Translations under genes and position numbers: made by a program | Shown: positions 41,938-52,226 of the stretch, in pieces | How positions within the stretch are numbered: the stretch's first letter is position 1 | How the letters are laid out: every line of letters starts with the position of its first letter | NCBI GenBank assembly: GCA_963560245.1 | Contig: CAUWNS010000001.1 | Location: 144,557-208,556, forward strand | Direction: 5' to 3' | Source: Pseudoruminococcus_B sp937901805 | GTDB lineage: Bacteria; Bacillota; Clostridia; Oscillospirales; Ruminococcaceae | DNA: 64,000 bases | Notes under the pieces: model-generated | Database searches by the model: none | The model's input: the letters and a program-made list of their open reading frames with translations, nothing else | What the model was told of the DNA's origin: nothing

Positions 41938-42993
41938 TTATTTCACTTTTTTTGCTGTATACCGTTTGAGCGCGTCTTCATTAAGGGTAATATTCATTTC
42001 ACCGACAACGCCGTCCAACTTTTGCTCGTAGTCCTCCGCTTTCATATTTTGTAAAAGGGACATTCTCCGGGAGGTAAAATCCTCTTCCTTTGCAAGGATA
42101 TCATATTTTGCGAGGACATAATATTTGCTCGTCCCCTCCACTACTTCGATATCCCCGGCGGACATGGCGTTCATTCGCTCTGCGAACTGCTCTCCAAAAG
42201 ACGATCCGCCCTCTTTTGACAGCACCGTCGCATAGATATCTTCCTTTACTTCAGAGGGATCGGTGGTTTCAATCTCTTCTCCTTCCGCCGCACTGGCCTT
42301 TCTCTGCTCATTGGAAAATTCCTGAATCAGCTTATCCATGCTCTCTCCATTTTTTGCACGGGCAAGATATCCCTCCGCCTTTGTTTTTGCTTCTTCCTTT
42401 ACAGCGGTCAGTTCATCGCCTGTCTTGGAGGTATCCCAGGAAACACCGAGATATTTTACCTTGACATAATGATCGGAAAAATAAGCCTTTAAATCCGCAT
42501 CGGACACCGCTTCCGGACCGCCTTCATCATAGTAATGCAGAAATACCTGCTGTTTTTTGGCAAGATTCTGAACCACATAAGTTAGGGAGTCTTTGGAAAT
42601 CCCGTTTTTCTCATACCACTCGCTGTAATTGTTCCATTCTGTATTGACCTGAGCTGTCACCGCTTCCTGTGCGTCCGCTTTCAGAGTAAGCCCCAGATCT
42701 TCAAATTCCTTTTCCACTGCAAGATAGCGCTTCATTTCCTGCTGGGCAGTCTGCTCAATCCAAATAGCCGCGTTCTGCCCGTCAATATCCTGTTTAAGCA
42801 CATCCTTGCTACTGTCCTCCACCTTAGAGTAGGCAGACTGAGTGGCAGTAACAAGCTGATACAGATATACGCCTGCCGGGACTTTTTCATCATGAAAAGT
42901 CGCAATATAGGAAGTATCTCCGCCACAGGAGACAAGGGAAAGCGCCATAACAAACGCAAAGACAAGAGATACTATCCTGGAACTATTTTTCAT
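41938..42993 (-). CDS. SurA/PrsA-like foldase lipoprotein
   Basis: A 351-residue exported protein. The signal ends in a lipobox (LSLVSCGG, cysteine at residue 24), so it is anchored to the outer face of the membrane. The N-terminal chaperone domain (residues about 30-165) and a following region with SDADLKAYFSDHYVKVKYLG match SurA_N/PrsA proteins. The parvulin domain itself is not clear, so it may act as a chaperone rather than an active prolyl isomerase. The gene lies directly after mfd, as often in Clostridia. Confidence 0.82.
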   Translation of the reverse strand: MKNSSRIVSLVFAFVMALSLVSCGGDTSYIATFHDEKVPAGVYLYQLVTATQSAYSKVEDSSKDVLKQDIDGQNAAIWIEQTAQQEMKRYLAVEKEFEDLGLTLKADAQEAVTAQVNTEWNNYSEWYEKNGISKDSLTYVVQNLAKKQQVFLHYYDEGGPEAVSDADLKAYFSDHYVKVKYLGVSWDTSKTGDELTAVKEEAKTKAEGYLARAKNGESMDKLIQEFSNEQRKASAAEGEEIETTDPSEVKEDIYATVLSKEGGSSFGEQFAERMNAMSAGDIEVVEGTSKYYVLAKYDILAKEEDFTSRRMSLLQNMKAEDYEQKLDGVVGEMNITLNEDALKRYTAKKVK

Positions 42994-43093
42994 CCTGATT
43001 TCCTCCGATTCTTTTGAGTTGCCAATAAATCTTTTTGATTATACACACATTTCCCACGAATGTCCAGAAACCCCGGAAAATGTTTACATTTTT

Positions 43094-46000
43094 TCAATTT
43101 TCCTGCTCCGGCTGACCGGCTGTATGCTGCATCGTGGTCAGTGCGGTACGCAGAATTTCCAGGGTATCGTCTCCTTTTTTCAGCTTGACAGAGAGATACG
43201 GTTTTGCGCCTGCATTCACCATGACGCGGGGTTTGAGTTCCTGGACAAGCGCGCCGATCGCATTCATATCCAGCGTGCGCGGATACAAAATCAGGACGTC
43301 GCCCCGCTCGCTGATTTCATAGATAGACAGGGACGAGGCGATATTGCGCAGCAGCGCCACGTCGATCAGCCCCTTAACCGACTGGGGCGGCTCCCCAAAG
43401 CGGTCAATCAGCTCGTCAAAGACATCCAGCGAATCCTCCTGCGTTTTAACCGAGGCAATTTTCCGGTACACGTCAATCCGCTGGCTCAAATCGCTGATAT
43501 AGCTTTCCGGAATATGTGCGCCGATCCGGATATCGACCAGGCATTCATCCTCCTGTTTGAGCACCTTTTCCCCTTTTCGTTCACTGATAGCCTCTGAGAG
43601 CAGGCGCAGGTACATATCATATCCGACGGATTCCATATGCCCATGCTGCTGGGCGCCGAGAATATTCCCCGCGCCCCGGATTTCCAGATCCCGCATGGCG
43701 ATGCGGAATCCGGAGCCAAATTTGGTAAATTCCCGGATAGCGGACAGCCGCTTGGTGGCGACGTCTGTCAGGGATTTTCCCGGGCGGAACGTCAGGTAGG
43801 CAAAGGCCCTCCGGTTGGAGCGCCCCACACGCCCACGCAGCTGATAGAGCTGGGAAAGCCCCATATTGTCCGCGTCCTCAATAATCAGGGTATTACAGTT
43901 CGGGACGTCCACACCCGTTTCAATAATTGTGGTGCAGACCAGCACATCGATTTCATGCTCCATCAGCCTCCGCCAAACCTCGGACATCTGCTCTTCTCCC
44001 ATTTTCCCATGGGCAGTGACAATCCGGGCGTCAGGTACGGCTTCCGCAATCCGGGCGGCGCACTGGTCAATGGTTTCAATCCGGTTATGCAGATAGTAAA
44101 CCTGCCCGCCTCGGCGCAGTTCCCGCTTAATTGCCTCGCCGATAAGACCCATATCCTGCTCAATGACATAGGTCTGCACCGGGTGTCGGTCGCTCGGTGC
44201 CTCCTCGATGACAGACATATCTCGGATACCGGACATCGCCATGTTCAAGGTGCGCGGGATCGGCGTTGCAGACAATGTCAGCACGTCAATCCCTTTGAAC
44301 AGCTCTTTAAACCGTTCCTTATGGGCAACGCCGAAACGCTGCTCTTCATCGATAATAGCAAGCCCCAGATCTTTGAACTGGACGTCCTTTTGAATCAGGC
44401 GGTGCGTGCCGACTACAATATCCACTTCCCCGCGGCGTAATTTGCGCACAATGGCTTCCTGCTGCTGTTTGGTGCGAAAACGCGAGAGCAGCTCGATATT
44501 AATAGGAAAGCCCTCAAAGCGGCGCAGCATGGTCTGGTAATGCTGGAATGCCAGAATTGTCGTTGGGACAAGAATCGCCACCTGTTTAGAATCCATCACG
44601 CATTTAAAGGCCGCTCTCAGCGCCACCTCGGTTTTTCCAAAGCCTACATCCCCGCACAGGAGTCTGTCCATCGGGTGGGGACGTTCCATATCCGCCTTGA
44701 TTTCCTCGATACAGCGCAGCTGGTCGTCCGTCTCCTCATAGGGGAACCGTTCTTCAAAGTCCCGCTGCCAGTCCGTATCCTCTCCGAAGGCATATCCTTT
44801 GGCCTGGGCGCGTTCGGCATAGAGTTTGATAAGCTCGTCCGCCATATCCGCGACCGCTTTTTTGACCCGCTGGCGGGTCTTACTCCACTCTGCAGAATTG
44901 AGTTTATTGAGTTTAACCGTCTTATCATCCCGCGCACCGACATATTTAGAGACCAAATCCAGCTGGGTGACCGGGACGTAGAGGGTATCCTCTCCCGCAT
45001 AGCGGATTTTGATATAATCTTTGACGACGCCGTGCAGATCCAGCTTGTGAATCCCGGAAAACACGCCGATCCCGTGGGAAACATGAACCACCAGATCTCC
45101 AGGCGTCAGATCGGTAATGCTGCCGATCATTTCCCCAGCCTTTTTCGCGCGGCGTTTTTTCCGTCCCGCATTCCCCGTACGCTGATGGGAAATCAGGGCA
45201 AAATGCGCCTGGGGATATTCAAAACCGGAAGAGAGGTTTCCTTCAAGTACAAATACCCGGCGCAAAACAATGTGCCGGAGATCCTCAGCAAAATCTGCGG
45301 GCAGGCCTTGTTTCTGTAAATCTGTGACCAGCGCCTGCGCGGCGCGGCGGGTACCTGCCAATACGGCGCAGCAGTATCCCCTGGCAAGATAGGACTTCAA
45401 ATCATCCACCAGCAGGGAGACTTCCCCGCTCCAGGTAGAAAGCTGCACTGCATTTGCATTAAACACCGAGCGAATAGGGATACTGTCCACCGTGTGGGCA
45501 AAGGTATCCGTAAACACGGCTCCTCTGTGATCGCAGATACTCTGCACATCGGCAAAGGTACAGGTAAAGGTATCCAGGCCCTTGCAGAGGACGCCCTCTT
45601 CAAACAGAGCCTTGATATCCTCCGAAAGCTGCCAGAGATACGCTCTGGCAGCTTCTTTAATTTCTGTATATTCGCTGACAAAGAGCTGGGCGTCCGGCAA
45701 GTAATCGAACAAGGTTGCCGGTTTTTCATAGACCAGAGGCAGGTAGCGATCCATCCCCTGAAGATCCAAATCCGATTCAAGACGCTCAATATCGTGCTGA
45801 AGATGTTCCCGGACCGCCGGGGCGTTTTTGCCCCTGACTTTTTTGGAAAACGCCGCAATTTTTTCCGCCATCGCAGCATTGGATTCGATCAGCACCTCGC
45901 TGGCCGGAGTGATATGAACCTCGTCCACAGAATCCGTACGGCGCTGGGTTTCCAAATCAAACAGGGAGATGGTATCAATTTCATCCCCCCAAAATTCCAT

Positions 46001-46579
46001 CCGCACCGGAGAGCCATAGTCCGGCGGATAAAAATCTAAAATTCCGCCGCGCACGGAAAATTGGGCGACCCCTTCTATCTGAGGACGACGCACATAGCCC
46101 GCACGGACCAGGATTTCCACAATCGCCTGCATGCTGATTTCCTGAGCCTGGGAGAGTACTACCGAGCGTTCCAGCAAAACCTCCGCTGGGATAGTATGCT
46201 GCATGGCCGCTTCCGCGCTTGCCACAACAAAAGAACACTGCCCCACCCTGATTTTGGAGAGCACGGAAATCCGCGCCTGTTCATATTCCCGGGACACACT
46301 ATCCACACTGCGGAAGGTAAAATCGCGCGCCGGAAACAGTACCGCTGCATGTTCCCCGGCCATGGCGTTGAGATCCTCACAGAGCCGTCTAGCCTCCAAT
46401 TCATCTGACGTCAGAATCAGCACCGGTTTCCCCAGTTTTTCGCGCATTCCCACATACAGGTGCGCCTTATGTACCTGGGACAGCCCGGAGAGATAGGCAG
46501 GTGTTCTTCCCTCCTGTACCGCGGCCAGCAGATTTTCAAAATCTTCTACCAGTTCAAATAGCTTTCCATACAGTTTCAC
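43094..46579 (-). CDS. mfd: transcription-repair coupling factor Mfd
   Basis: A 1161-residue translocase that removes stalled RNA polymerase at DNA lesions and recruits UvrA. Domains in order are a UvrB-like N-terminal region, the RNA-polymerase-interacting CarD-like domain (LTPGDLVVHVSHGIGVFSG), the helicase with Walker A GDVGFGKTE and the DEEQRFGV box, and the TRCF C-terminal domain. Length is normal. The start is a GTG 7 bases after GGAGGG; the ATG five codons upstream has GGAGG directly next to it, too close to be used. It lies downstream of pth. Confidence 0.97.
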   Translation of the reverse strand: MKLYGKLFELVEDFENLLAAVQEGRTPAYLSGLSQVHKAHLYVGMREKLGKPVLILTSDELEARRLCEDLNAMAGEHAAVLFPARDFTFRSVDSVSREYEQARISVLSKIRVGQCSFVVASAEAAMQHTIPAEVLLERSVVLSQAQEISMQAIVEILVRAGYVRRPQIEGVAQFSVRGGILDFYPPDYGSPVRMEFWGDEIDTISLFDLETQRRTDSVDEVHITPASEVLIESNAAMAEKIAAFSKKVRGKNAPAVREHLQHDIERLESDLDLQGMDRYLPLVYEKPATLFDYLPDAQLFVSEYTEIKEAARAYLWQLSEDIKALFEEGVLCKGLDTFTCTFADVQSICDHRGAVFTDTFAHTVDSIPIRSVFNANAVQLSTWSGEVSLLVDDLKSYLARGYCCAVLAGTRRAAQALVTDLQKQGLPADFAEDLRHIVLRRVFVLEGNLSSGFEYPQAHFALISHQRTGNAGRKKRRAKKAGEMIGSITDLTPGDLVVHVSHGIGVFSGIHKLDLHGVVKDYIKIRYAGEDTLYVPVTQLDLVSKYVGARDDKTVKLNKLNSAEWSKTRQRVKKAVADMADELIKLYAERAQAKGYAFGEDTDWQRDFEERFPYEETDDQLRCIEEIKADMERPHPMDRLLCGDVGFGKTEVALRAAFKCVMDSKQVAILVPTTILAFQHYQTMLRRFEGFPINIELLSRFRTKQQQEAIVRKLRRGEVDIVVGTHRLIQKDVQFKDLGLAIIDEEQRFGVAHKERFKELFKGIDVLTLSATPIPRTLNMAMSGIRDMSVIEEAPSDRHPVQTYVIEQDMGLIGEAIKRELRRGGQVYYLHNRIETIDQCAARIAEAVPDARIVTAHGKMGEEQMSEVWRRLMEHEIDVLVCTTIIETGVDVPNCNTLIIEDADNMGLSQLYQLRGRVGRSNRRAFAYLTFRPGKSLTDVATKRLSAIREFTKFGSGFRIAMRDLEIRGAGNILGAQQHGHMESVGYDMYLRLLSEAISERKGEKVLKQEDECLVDIRIGAHIPESYISDLSQRIDVYRKIASVKTQEDSLDVFDELIDRFGEPPQSVKGLIDVALLRNIASSLSIYEISERGDVLILYPRTLDMNAIGALVQELKPRVMVNAGAKPYLSVKLKKGDDTLEILRTALTTMQHTAGQPEQEN

Positions 46580-46615
46580 GGTTATTCCCTCCATCCTCCG
46601 GCACTTTTAAAGGTG

Positions 46616-47227
46616 TTATGAATTATAACGGTTCATAGCCTCGTCAATCTGCCCGTCCAAAATCAGTTTCGTCGCCCCAATGCTGTGCTCCACTGCGTCT
46701 TTCAATCCCTCCAGTTCTTCCTTACGGAAATTAGAGAGTACCCAGTCCGCCAAATCATAGTCGGGATGCGGTTTTTTTCCAACCCCAATTTTGACACGGG
46801 GGAATTTATCCGATCCCACGCAGGCAATGATGCTCTTGATTCCATTGTGCCCGCCGTGGGAACCACTGCGGCGGATCCGTATGCGCCCGATGTCCAGGGA
46901 AATGTCGTCAAACACCACCAGGATACGTTCCGGTGGAATCTTATAAAAACGGGCGGCTTGTGCGACCGCTTCCCCGCTCGCATTCATGTAGGTCTGCGGT
47001 TTCATTAACAGCACCCTTTTTCCGGATACCACTGTATCCGCGCACAGCGCGTGGTATTTGAGACGGTTCACCGATGTACCGCAGTCCTCCACCAGTTTAT
47101 CCAGGAATAAAAAACCCGCATTGTGGCGGGTCATCTCATATTTTGCACCCGGATTGCCAAGCCCCACAATCAGATATTCCACCGGCCCGGACACACCGTG
47201 CAGCCGGTTTTTCCAGTTTGCAAACAT
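46616..47227 (-). CDS. pth: peptidyl-tRNA hydrolase
   Basis: A 203-residue enzyme that frees tRNA from stalled peptidyl-tRNA. The motif GLGNPGAKYEMTRHNAGF near residues 22-39 holds the catalytic histidine, with the conserved KPQTYMNASG and GSHGGHNGIKS segments. Length is normal. It sits between glmU/MazG-like and mfd, a conserved order in Firmicutes. Confidence 0.97.
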   Translation of the reverse strand: MFANWKNRLHGVSGPVEYLIVGLGNPGAKYEMTRHNAGFLFLDKLVEDCGTSVNRLKYHALCADTVVSGKRVLLMKPQTYMNASGEAVAQAARFYKIPPERILVVFDDISLDIGRIRIRRSGSHGGHNGIKSIIACVGSDKFPRVKIGVGKKPHPDYDLADWVLSNFRKEELEGLKDAVEHSIGATKLILDGQIDEAMNRYNS

Positions 47228-47346
47228 TGTTTTCTCCTTTATTCAAACGAAATTGTATCACAGCGTTTTGTCGGGAAAGCGCAGTTTTGCACCCCAAATC
47301 CAAAAAGGACCGGGGGTGCTTGCCTGTTTGATTCTTTTTACCAAAT

Positions 47347-47718
47347 TTAAAACGACTTTAATGTTTCTTTAATGGCTCCATACTCCGTCTGATAATCCCG
47401 CTTTTTATTCAACTCGTGCTTTTTCGCATAGGCATCCGTGAGTTCCTCTGCGGTAATTCCAAAACGGAGAAGAGTATCCAGATAATACATGAAAACGTCA
47501 CTCATCTCTGTGACAAAAGCAGAACGCACTGCCGGATCCCCGGCAATTTCCTGTACCCCGCACTTTTTCATCAGGGCGATGCATTCTCCCAGTTCCTCGA
47601 ACATGTAAAGCATGGAATAGTGGGCATATTCCGGCTCCATCGGATACCAGGCGTCCTTGTGCTGTTCCCAAAGATCCCGCTGCATTCCCATCAGCTCAGA
47701 AATCGCTCGTTCCGCCAT
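47347..47718 (-). CDS. MazG-like nucleotide pyrophosphohydrolase
   Basis: A 123-residue all-helical protein. The metal-binding pattern of MazG/dUTPase-like enzymes is present as EELGE (residues about 41-45) and EMSDV (about 71-75, the ExxD part). Such enzymes hydrolyse nucleoside triphosphates to monophosphates, often as house-cleaning of unusual nucleotides. The substrate is unknown. It lies between glmU and pth on the same strand, with a start after AAAGAAGG. Confidence 0.82.
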   Translation of the reverse strand: MAERAISELMGMQRDLWEQHKDAWYPMEPEYAHYSMLYMFEELGECIALMKKCGVQEIAGDPAVRSAFVTEMSDVFMYYLDTLLRFGITAEELTDAYAKKHELNKKRDYQTEYGAIKETLKSF

Positions 47719-47745
47719 TTTAGAAACCTTCTTTCAAAAAATGTT

Positions 47746-49155
47746 TTACTCTCCCGCTTCCTCTTTTTTGAGCACTTCCCCGCCGTTTTTGATGACCTCC
47801 GCGGCATATCCGCTCTTATTTACCTGACGGGCGCGGGCAATGGCAAGATCGCCCTGCTTAACATCTTCCGTAATGGTAGAACCGGCGGCGATATAGGCTC
47901 CGTCTCCCACATGCACCGGAGCCACCAAGCTGACATTACAGCCCACAAAAACACCGTTGCCGACCATCGTGCGGTGTTTCTCTTTTCCATCATAGTTGAC
48001 TGTGACGCAGCCGCAGCCAATATTGACGTTGGAGCCCAGGTCGCTGTCTCCAATATAAGTCAGATGCTTGATGCGGGTTTCCTCGCCAATCACAGAATTT
48101 TTAATCTCCACAAAATTGCCAACCTGTACGCGCTTTCCAATCGTGCTGCCTGGGCGGATGTGAGAAAATGGGCCGATAACCGCCTCATTCTCTATCTTGG
48201 AGGAGTAGACCTGGCTTGCATTAATAGTCACCCCGTCGCCGATGACGCAGTCTTCAATCACGGTATTCGGACCAATTGTGCATCCTCTGCCAATAGTGGT
48301 ATGCCCTTTAATGATAACTCCTGGGAGGATATCCGTATCTGCGCCGATTGTAGTGTCGGAAGAAACCATACAGGAATCCGGCGCAATAAATGTGACCCCG
48401 TTGGTCATATGCTGATCAATCACTTTTTTACGGGCGATCTCGTTGAGGACATACAGCCCCTTGCGATCGTTAGCGCCCATGACGACGTCCCCGTTTTTCG
48501 CCGTAAACTTGGAGACAACCCGCCCGGCAGAGATCATCTCTTTAATGGTGTCGGTCAGATAATATTCTCCTTGTGCATTCTGAGGTTTAATCCGTGCGAG
48601 CGACCAGAGCAGCGCCTCCGCTTCAAACCAATAGGTACCGGAATTGATGGTCTTAATCCGGCGGATTTCATCACTTGCATCCTTATGTTCCACGATTTCG
48701 AGCACGTTCCCAATCTGGTTGCACACAATACGCCCATAGCCGGTCGGGTCTTTGACGTCCGCTGCAACAATCGTTGCGGCGCTGCGGGTTTTCTCATGCA
48801 GATCATAGGAACCCATAATCGCATCCGAATCCACAAAAGGGGCGTCCCCGGTCAGGACAATCACGCTGTCGCAGCCGGTTTCCCGGATATACTCCTGCGC
48901 CTGCATAACGGCATGGCCGGTTCCAAGGCGTTCTTTCTGCTCAATGGAAACAACCCCCTGAGGGAGATACTCCCGTACCATATCCGCCCCCGTACCGACA
49001 ATCACCGCAATGTGTTCAATACCGCTTTTTTTCACCGCATCAATCACCCAGTTGAGCATGGGTTTGAACAGGACTTCCTTGAGCGCCTTGGGCTTTACGG
49101 ATTTCATTCGTTTCCCATCCCCAGCTGCAAGAATAACTGCACACACGTTTTTCAC
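47746..49155 (-). CDS. glmU: bifunctional N-acetylglucosamine-1-phosphate uridyltransferase / glucosamine-1-phosphate acetyltransferase
   Basis: A 469-residue cytoplasmic enzyme that makes UDP-GlcNAc for cell wall synthesis. The N-terminal pyrophosphorylase domain starts with LAAGDGKRMKS (the LAAGxGTRM signature, here K for T), and TGDAPFVD binds the nucleotide. From residue about 255 there are hexapeptide repeats of the left-handed beta-helix (acetyltransferase). The start is GTG 7 bases after GGAGG. A GC-rich leader hairpin lies upstream. Confidence 0.97.
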   Translation of the reverse strand: MKNVCAVILAAGDGKRMKSVKPKALKEVLFKPMLNWVIDAVKKSGIEHIAVIVGTGADMVREYLPQGVVSIEQKERLGTGHAVMQAQEYIRETGCDSVIVLTGDAPFVDSDAIMGSYDLHEKTRSAATIVAADVKDPTGYGRIVCNQIGNVLEIVEHKDASDEIRRIKTINSGTYWFEAEALLWSLARIKPQNAQGEYYLTDTIKEMISAGRVVSKFTAKNGDVVMGANDRKGLYVLNEIARKKVIDQHMTNGVTFIAPDSCMVSSDTTIGADTDILPGVIIKGHTTIGRGCTIGPNTVIEDCVIGDGVTINASQVYSSKIENEAVIGPFSHIRPGSTIGKRVQVGNFVEIKNSVIGEETRIKHLTYIGDSDLGSNVNIGCGCVTVNYDGKEKHRTMVGNGVFVGCNVSLVAPVHVGDGAYIAAGSTITEDVKQGDLAIARARQVNKSGYAAEVIKNGGEVLKKEEAGE

Positions 49156-49552
49156 AACAATTCCTCCATTATCGACATAGGCCGGAAGAAACTGGGCGGC
49201 AACAGCCGCCCAGTCGTCCTGCCCATCCGGCAAAACATCGTTCTGTCCTATCGCCGCATACCATTTCCGGCGCGTTTTTCTGTATAGATACTTTTATTAT
49301 TATTGCAATTTTTATTATTATTTGCAAGCCTTTGAAGAAATCTTTGGTGAAAACTTGCGAAAGCGCTAAAAGTTCAAATTTTTTTACAAAAATATCAATG
49401 AAAATATAGAAAAAATCCATACCGTTTGATATAATAAAGTAACGCCTGTGGTTTTTTCAAAAATCCACAGCGCCTTGTCCTGTTTTCCATCCCTTTTATA
49501 TGGAAGCCGGACAAGTATTCCCTTGTTAATACAATTCAGGAGGTAGATTACA
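49156..49552. other. 397-base divergent intergenic region glmU-ppdK
   Basis: On the glmU side a perfect 10-bp hairpin (49191-49214, ACTGGGCGGC and complement) is followed on the minus strand by TTTCTTCC. It resembles a leader terminator and could attenuate glmU. In the middle, 49290-49400 is very AT-rich. On the ppdK side TATAAT (49430-49435) is a probable -10 with no good -35. A hairpin CTGTGG/CCACAG (49446-49472) follows in the leader, then AGGAGGT before the ppdK ATG. Confidence 0.6.
49191..49214 (-). terminator. leader hairpin upstream of glmU
   Basis: A 10-bp perfect GC-rich stem with a 4-base loop is followed by a short T-rich tract, inside the glmU leader about 35 bases before its GTG. 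It could be an attenuator or a terminator. Confidence 0.5.
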
Positions 49553-52183
49553 ATGGGCAAAAAATTCGTATACCTTTTCTCCGAGGGTAACGGCTCCATG
49601 AGAGAGCTCCTCGGCGGTAAAGGCGCAAACCTTGCCGAAATGACCAACCTCGGCATGCCTGTCCCGCAGGGCTTTACGGTTACCACTGAAGCCTGCACTC
49701 AGTACTATGCTGACGGCGGAAAAATCAATGATGAGATCCAGGCAGAGATTTTTGAGTACATGGGCAAACTCGAAGAAATCGCCGGCAAAAAATTTGGCGA
49801 TCCTGAAAACCCACTGCTCGTCTCCGTCCGTTCCGGCGCAAGGGCTTCCATGCCTGGTATGATGGACACCATCCTCAACCTCGGTCTCAACGACGTAGTT
49901 GTGGAAAGCTTTGCAAAGAAAACCGGCAATCCGCGCTTTGCTTACGACTCCTATCGCCGTTTCATCCAGATGTATTCTGACGTCGTTATGGAAGTCGGCA
50001 AGGGCTACTTTGAAAAACTCATCGACGAGATGAAAGAGAAAAAGGGCGTCAAACTCGACACCGAACTTGATGCAGACGATCTCAAAGAGCTTGCACGCCA
50101 GTTTAAGGCAGAGTACAAGGAAAAAATCGGGACTGATTTCCCATCCGATCCGAAAGAACAGCTCATGGGCGCTGTCAAAGCGGTCTTCCGTTCCTGGGAC
50201 AACCCCCGTGCAATCTACTACAGAAGAATGAACGACATCCCCTCTTCCTGGGGTACTGCTGTCAACGTCCAGATGATGGTATTCGGCAACATGGGTGAAA
50301 CCTCCGGTACCGGCGTCGCTTTCACCAGAAACCCGGCAACCGGCGAGAAGAAACTCTTCGGCGAGTTTTTGATGAACGCACAGGGCGAAGACGTCGTTGC
50401 AGGCGTCAGAACCCCGCAGACCATCGACCAGCTCAAAGACATTTCTCCGGAAGCTTATGAGCAGTTTGTAAAAATCTGTGACACTCTGGAAAAACACTAC
50501 CATGACATGCAGGACATGGAGTTTACCATTGAGAACAAAAAGCTGTACATGCTCCAGACCAGAAACGGCAAGCGTACCGCTACCGCCGCTCTGAAGATCG
50601 CATGTGATCTCGTAGACGAGGGCATGATCACCGAAGATCAGGCTGTCCTGATGGTTGATCCGAGATCCCTCGATTCCCTGCTCCATCCGCAGTTCGACGC
50701 CGCTTCCCTGAAAGCTGCAAAAGAAATCGGCTCCGCTCTTCCGGCATCCCCGGGCGCTGCCTGTGGTAAAGCCGTCTTCTCTGCAGAGGACGCTGTCGAA
50801 TGGGCTGCAAAGGGCGAGAAAGTTGTCCTTGTCCGTCTGGAAACCTCTCCGGAAGACATCGAAGGTATGCATGTCGCTGAAGGTATCCTCACCGTCCGCG
50901 GCGGTATGACCTCCCACGCAGCTGTTGTTGCACGCGGCATGGGCACCTGCTGCGTTTCTGGCTGCGGTGAAATCAAAATCGACGAAGAAGCGAAATACTT
51001 TGAGCTCGGCGGAAAGACCATCCACGAGGGCGATTACATTTCCCTGGACGGCTCCACCGGTAAAATTTACGGCGAGGCAATCCCGACCGTAGAAGCTTCT
51101 ATCTCCGGCTACTTCGAGAGACTGATGAACTGGGCAGATTCTGCTAGAAAGCTCCAGGTCCGCACCAATGCCGACACCCCGGCTGATGCAAAACAGGCTT
51201 ACGCTTTCGGCGCACAGGGTATCGGCCTTTGCCGTACTGAGCACATGTTCTTTGAAGCCGACAGAATCAAAGCAATCCGTGAGATGATTGTTTCCAAGAC
51301 TGTCGAGCAGAGAAAAAATGCCCTTGCAAAACTTCTCCCGATGCAGAGAGGCGACTTCGAGGGGATTTACGAGGCTATGAACGGTCTTCCTGTTACCGTC
51401 CGTTTCCTGGATCCTCCGCTGCATGAGTTCCTCCCGACTGTTGAGGAAGACATTGTTGCCCTTGCAAAAGAGATGAACATGGAAGTTTCCGAACTGAAAA
51501 ACGTCATCTCCTCCCTGCATGAGTTCAACCCGATGATGGGCCATCGTGGATGCCGTCTGGCTGTTTCCTATCCGGAAATCGCAGAGATGCAGACCAGAGC
51601 TGTCATCGAGGCTTCCCTCAACGTTAAGAAAAAGCATCCGGATTGGAACAACTTCACTGAAATCATGATCCCGCTGGTTGGCGATATCAAAGAGCTCCAG
51701 TATGTCAAGAACATTGTCACTTCGACTGCTGACGCCCTCATCAAAGAGGCAGGCTCCGATCTCCACTACAAAGTTGGTACTATGATTGAGATTCCGCGTG
51801 CGGCTGTCACCGCAGACGAAATCGCAAAAGAGGCTGAGTTCTTCAGCTTTGGCACAAACGACCTTACCCAGATGACTTTCGGCTTCAGCCGTGACGACGC
51901 TGGTAAGTTCCTCAACGATTACTATGAGAAGAAGATCTACGAGAACGATCCGTTCGCAAAACTGGATCAGAACGGTGTCGGCAAGCTCATCGACATGGCT
52001 TGCAAACTTGGCAGATCTACCCGCCCGGATATCAAACTCGGTATCTGTGGTGAGCACGGTGGCGACCCAAGTTCTGTAGAGTTCTGCCACAGAACTGGCC
52101 TTGCTTATGTCTCTTGTTCTCCGTTCCGTGTGCCTATCGCTCGTCTGGCTGCTGCACACGCTGCAATCAAGGACAAACAATAA
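49553..52183 (+). CDS. ppdK: pyruvate phosphate dikinase
   Basis: An 876-residue enzyme that interconverts pyruvate, ATP and phosphate with PEP, AMP and pyrophosphate, central to glycolysis and gluconeogenesis in anaerobes. The N-terminal ATP-grasp domain is followed by the swivelling phosphohistidine domain (GGMTSHAAVVARGMG, near residue 450) and the PEP-binding barrel with GICGEHGGDP. Length is normal. It uses a narrower codon set than its neighbours (many AAA, GAC, ATC, TCC, CTC), which suggests very high expression. AGGAGGT sets the start; a strong terminator follows. Confidence 0.98.
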   Translation: MGKKFVYLFSEGNGSMRELLGGKGANLAEMTNLGMPVPQGFTVTTEACTQYYADGGKINDEIQAEIFEYMGKLEEIAGKKFGDPENPLLVSVRSGARASMPGMMDTILNLGLNDVVVESFAKKTGNPRFAYDSYRRFIQMYSDVVMEVGKGYFEKLIDEMKEKKGVKLDTELDADDLKELARQFKAEYKEKIGTDFPSDPKEQLMGAVKAVFRSWDNPRAIYYRRMNDIPSSWGTAVNVQMMVFGNMGETSGTGVAFTRNPATGEKKLFGEFLMNAQGEDVVAGVRTPQTIDQLKDISPEAYEQFVKICDTLEKHYHDMQDMEFTIENKKLYMLQTRNGKRTATAALKIACDLVDEGMITEDQAVLMVDPRSLDSLLHPQFDAASLKAAKEIGSALPASPGAACGKAVFSAEDAVEWAAKGEKVVLVRLETSPEDIEGMHVAEGILTVRGGMTSHAAVVARGMGTCCVSGCGEIKIDEEAKYFELGGKTIHEGDYISLDGSTGKIYGEAIPTVEASISGYFERLMNWADSARKLQVRTNADTPADAKQAYAFGAQGIGLCRTEHMFFEADRIKAIREMIVSKTVEQRKNALAKLLPMQRGDFEGIYEAMNGLPVTVRFLDPPLHEFLPTVEEDIVALAKEMNMEVSELKNVISSLHEFNPMMGHRGCRLAVSYPEIAEMQTRAVIEASLNVKKKHPDWNNFTEIMIPLVGDIKELQYVKNIVTSTADALIKEAGSDLHYKVGTMIEIPRAAVTADEIAKEAEFFSFGTNDLTQMTFGFSRDDAGKFLNDYYEKKIYENDPFAKLDQNGVGKLIDMACKLGRSTRPDIKLGICGEHGGDPSSVEFCHRTGLAYVSCSPFRVPIARLAAAHAAIKDKQ

Positions 52184-52226
52184 AATAGAAACCCGCGTTT
52201 TGCGTACTGCATAACCAGGAGATCGG

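Noticed and set aside
42090..42464. Plus-strand open frame of 124 codons
   Set aside because: It is a shadow of the foldase lipoprotein gene, with no start signal.
47416..49287. A 623-codon open frame on the plus strand
   Set aside because: It is antisense to glmU and the MazG-like gene and has no ribosome binding site or recognisable motif.
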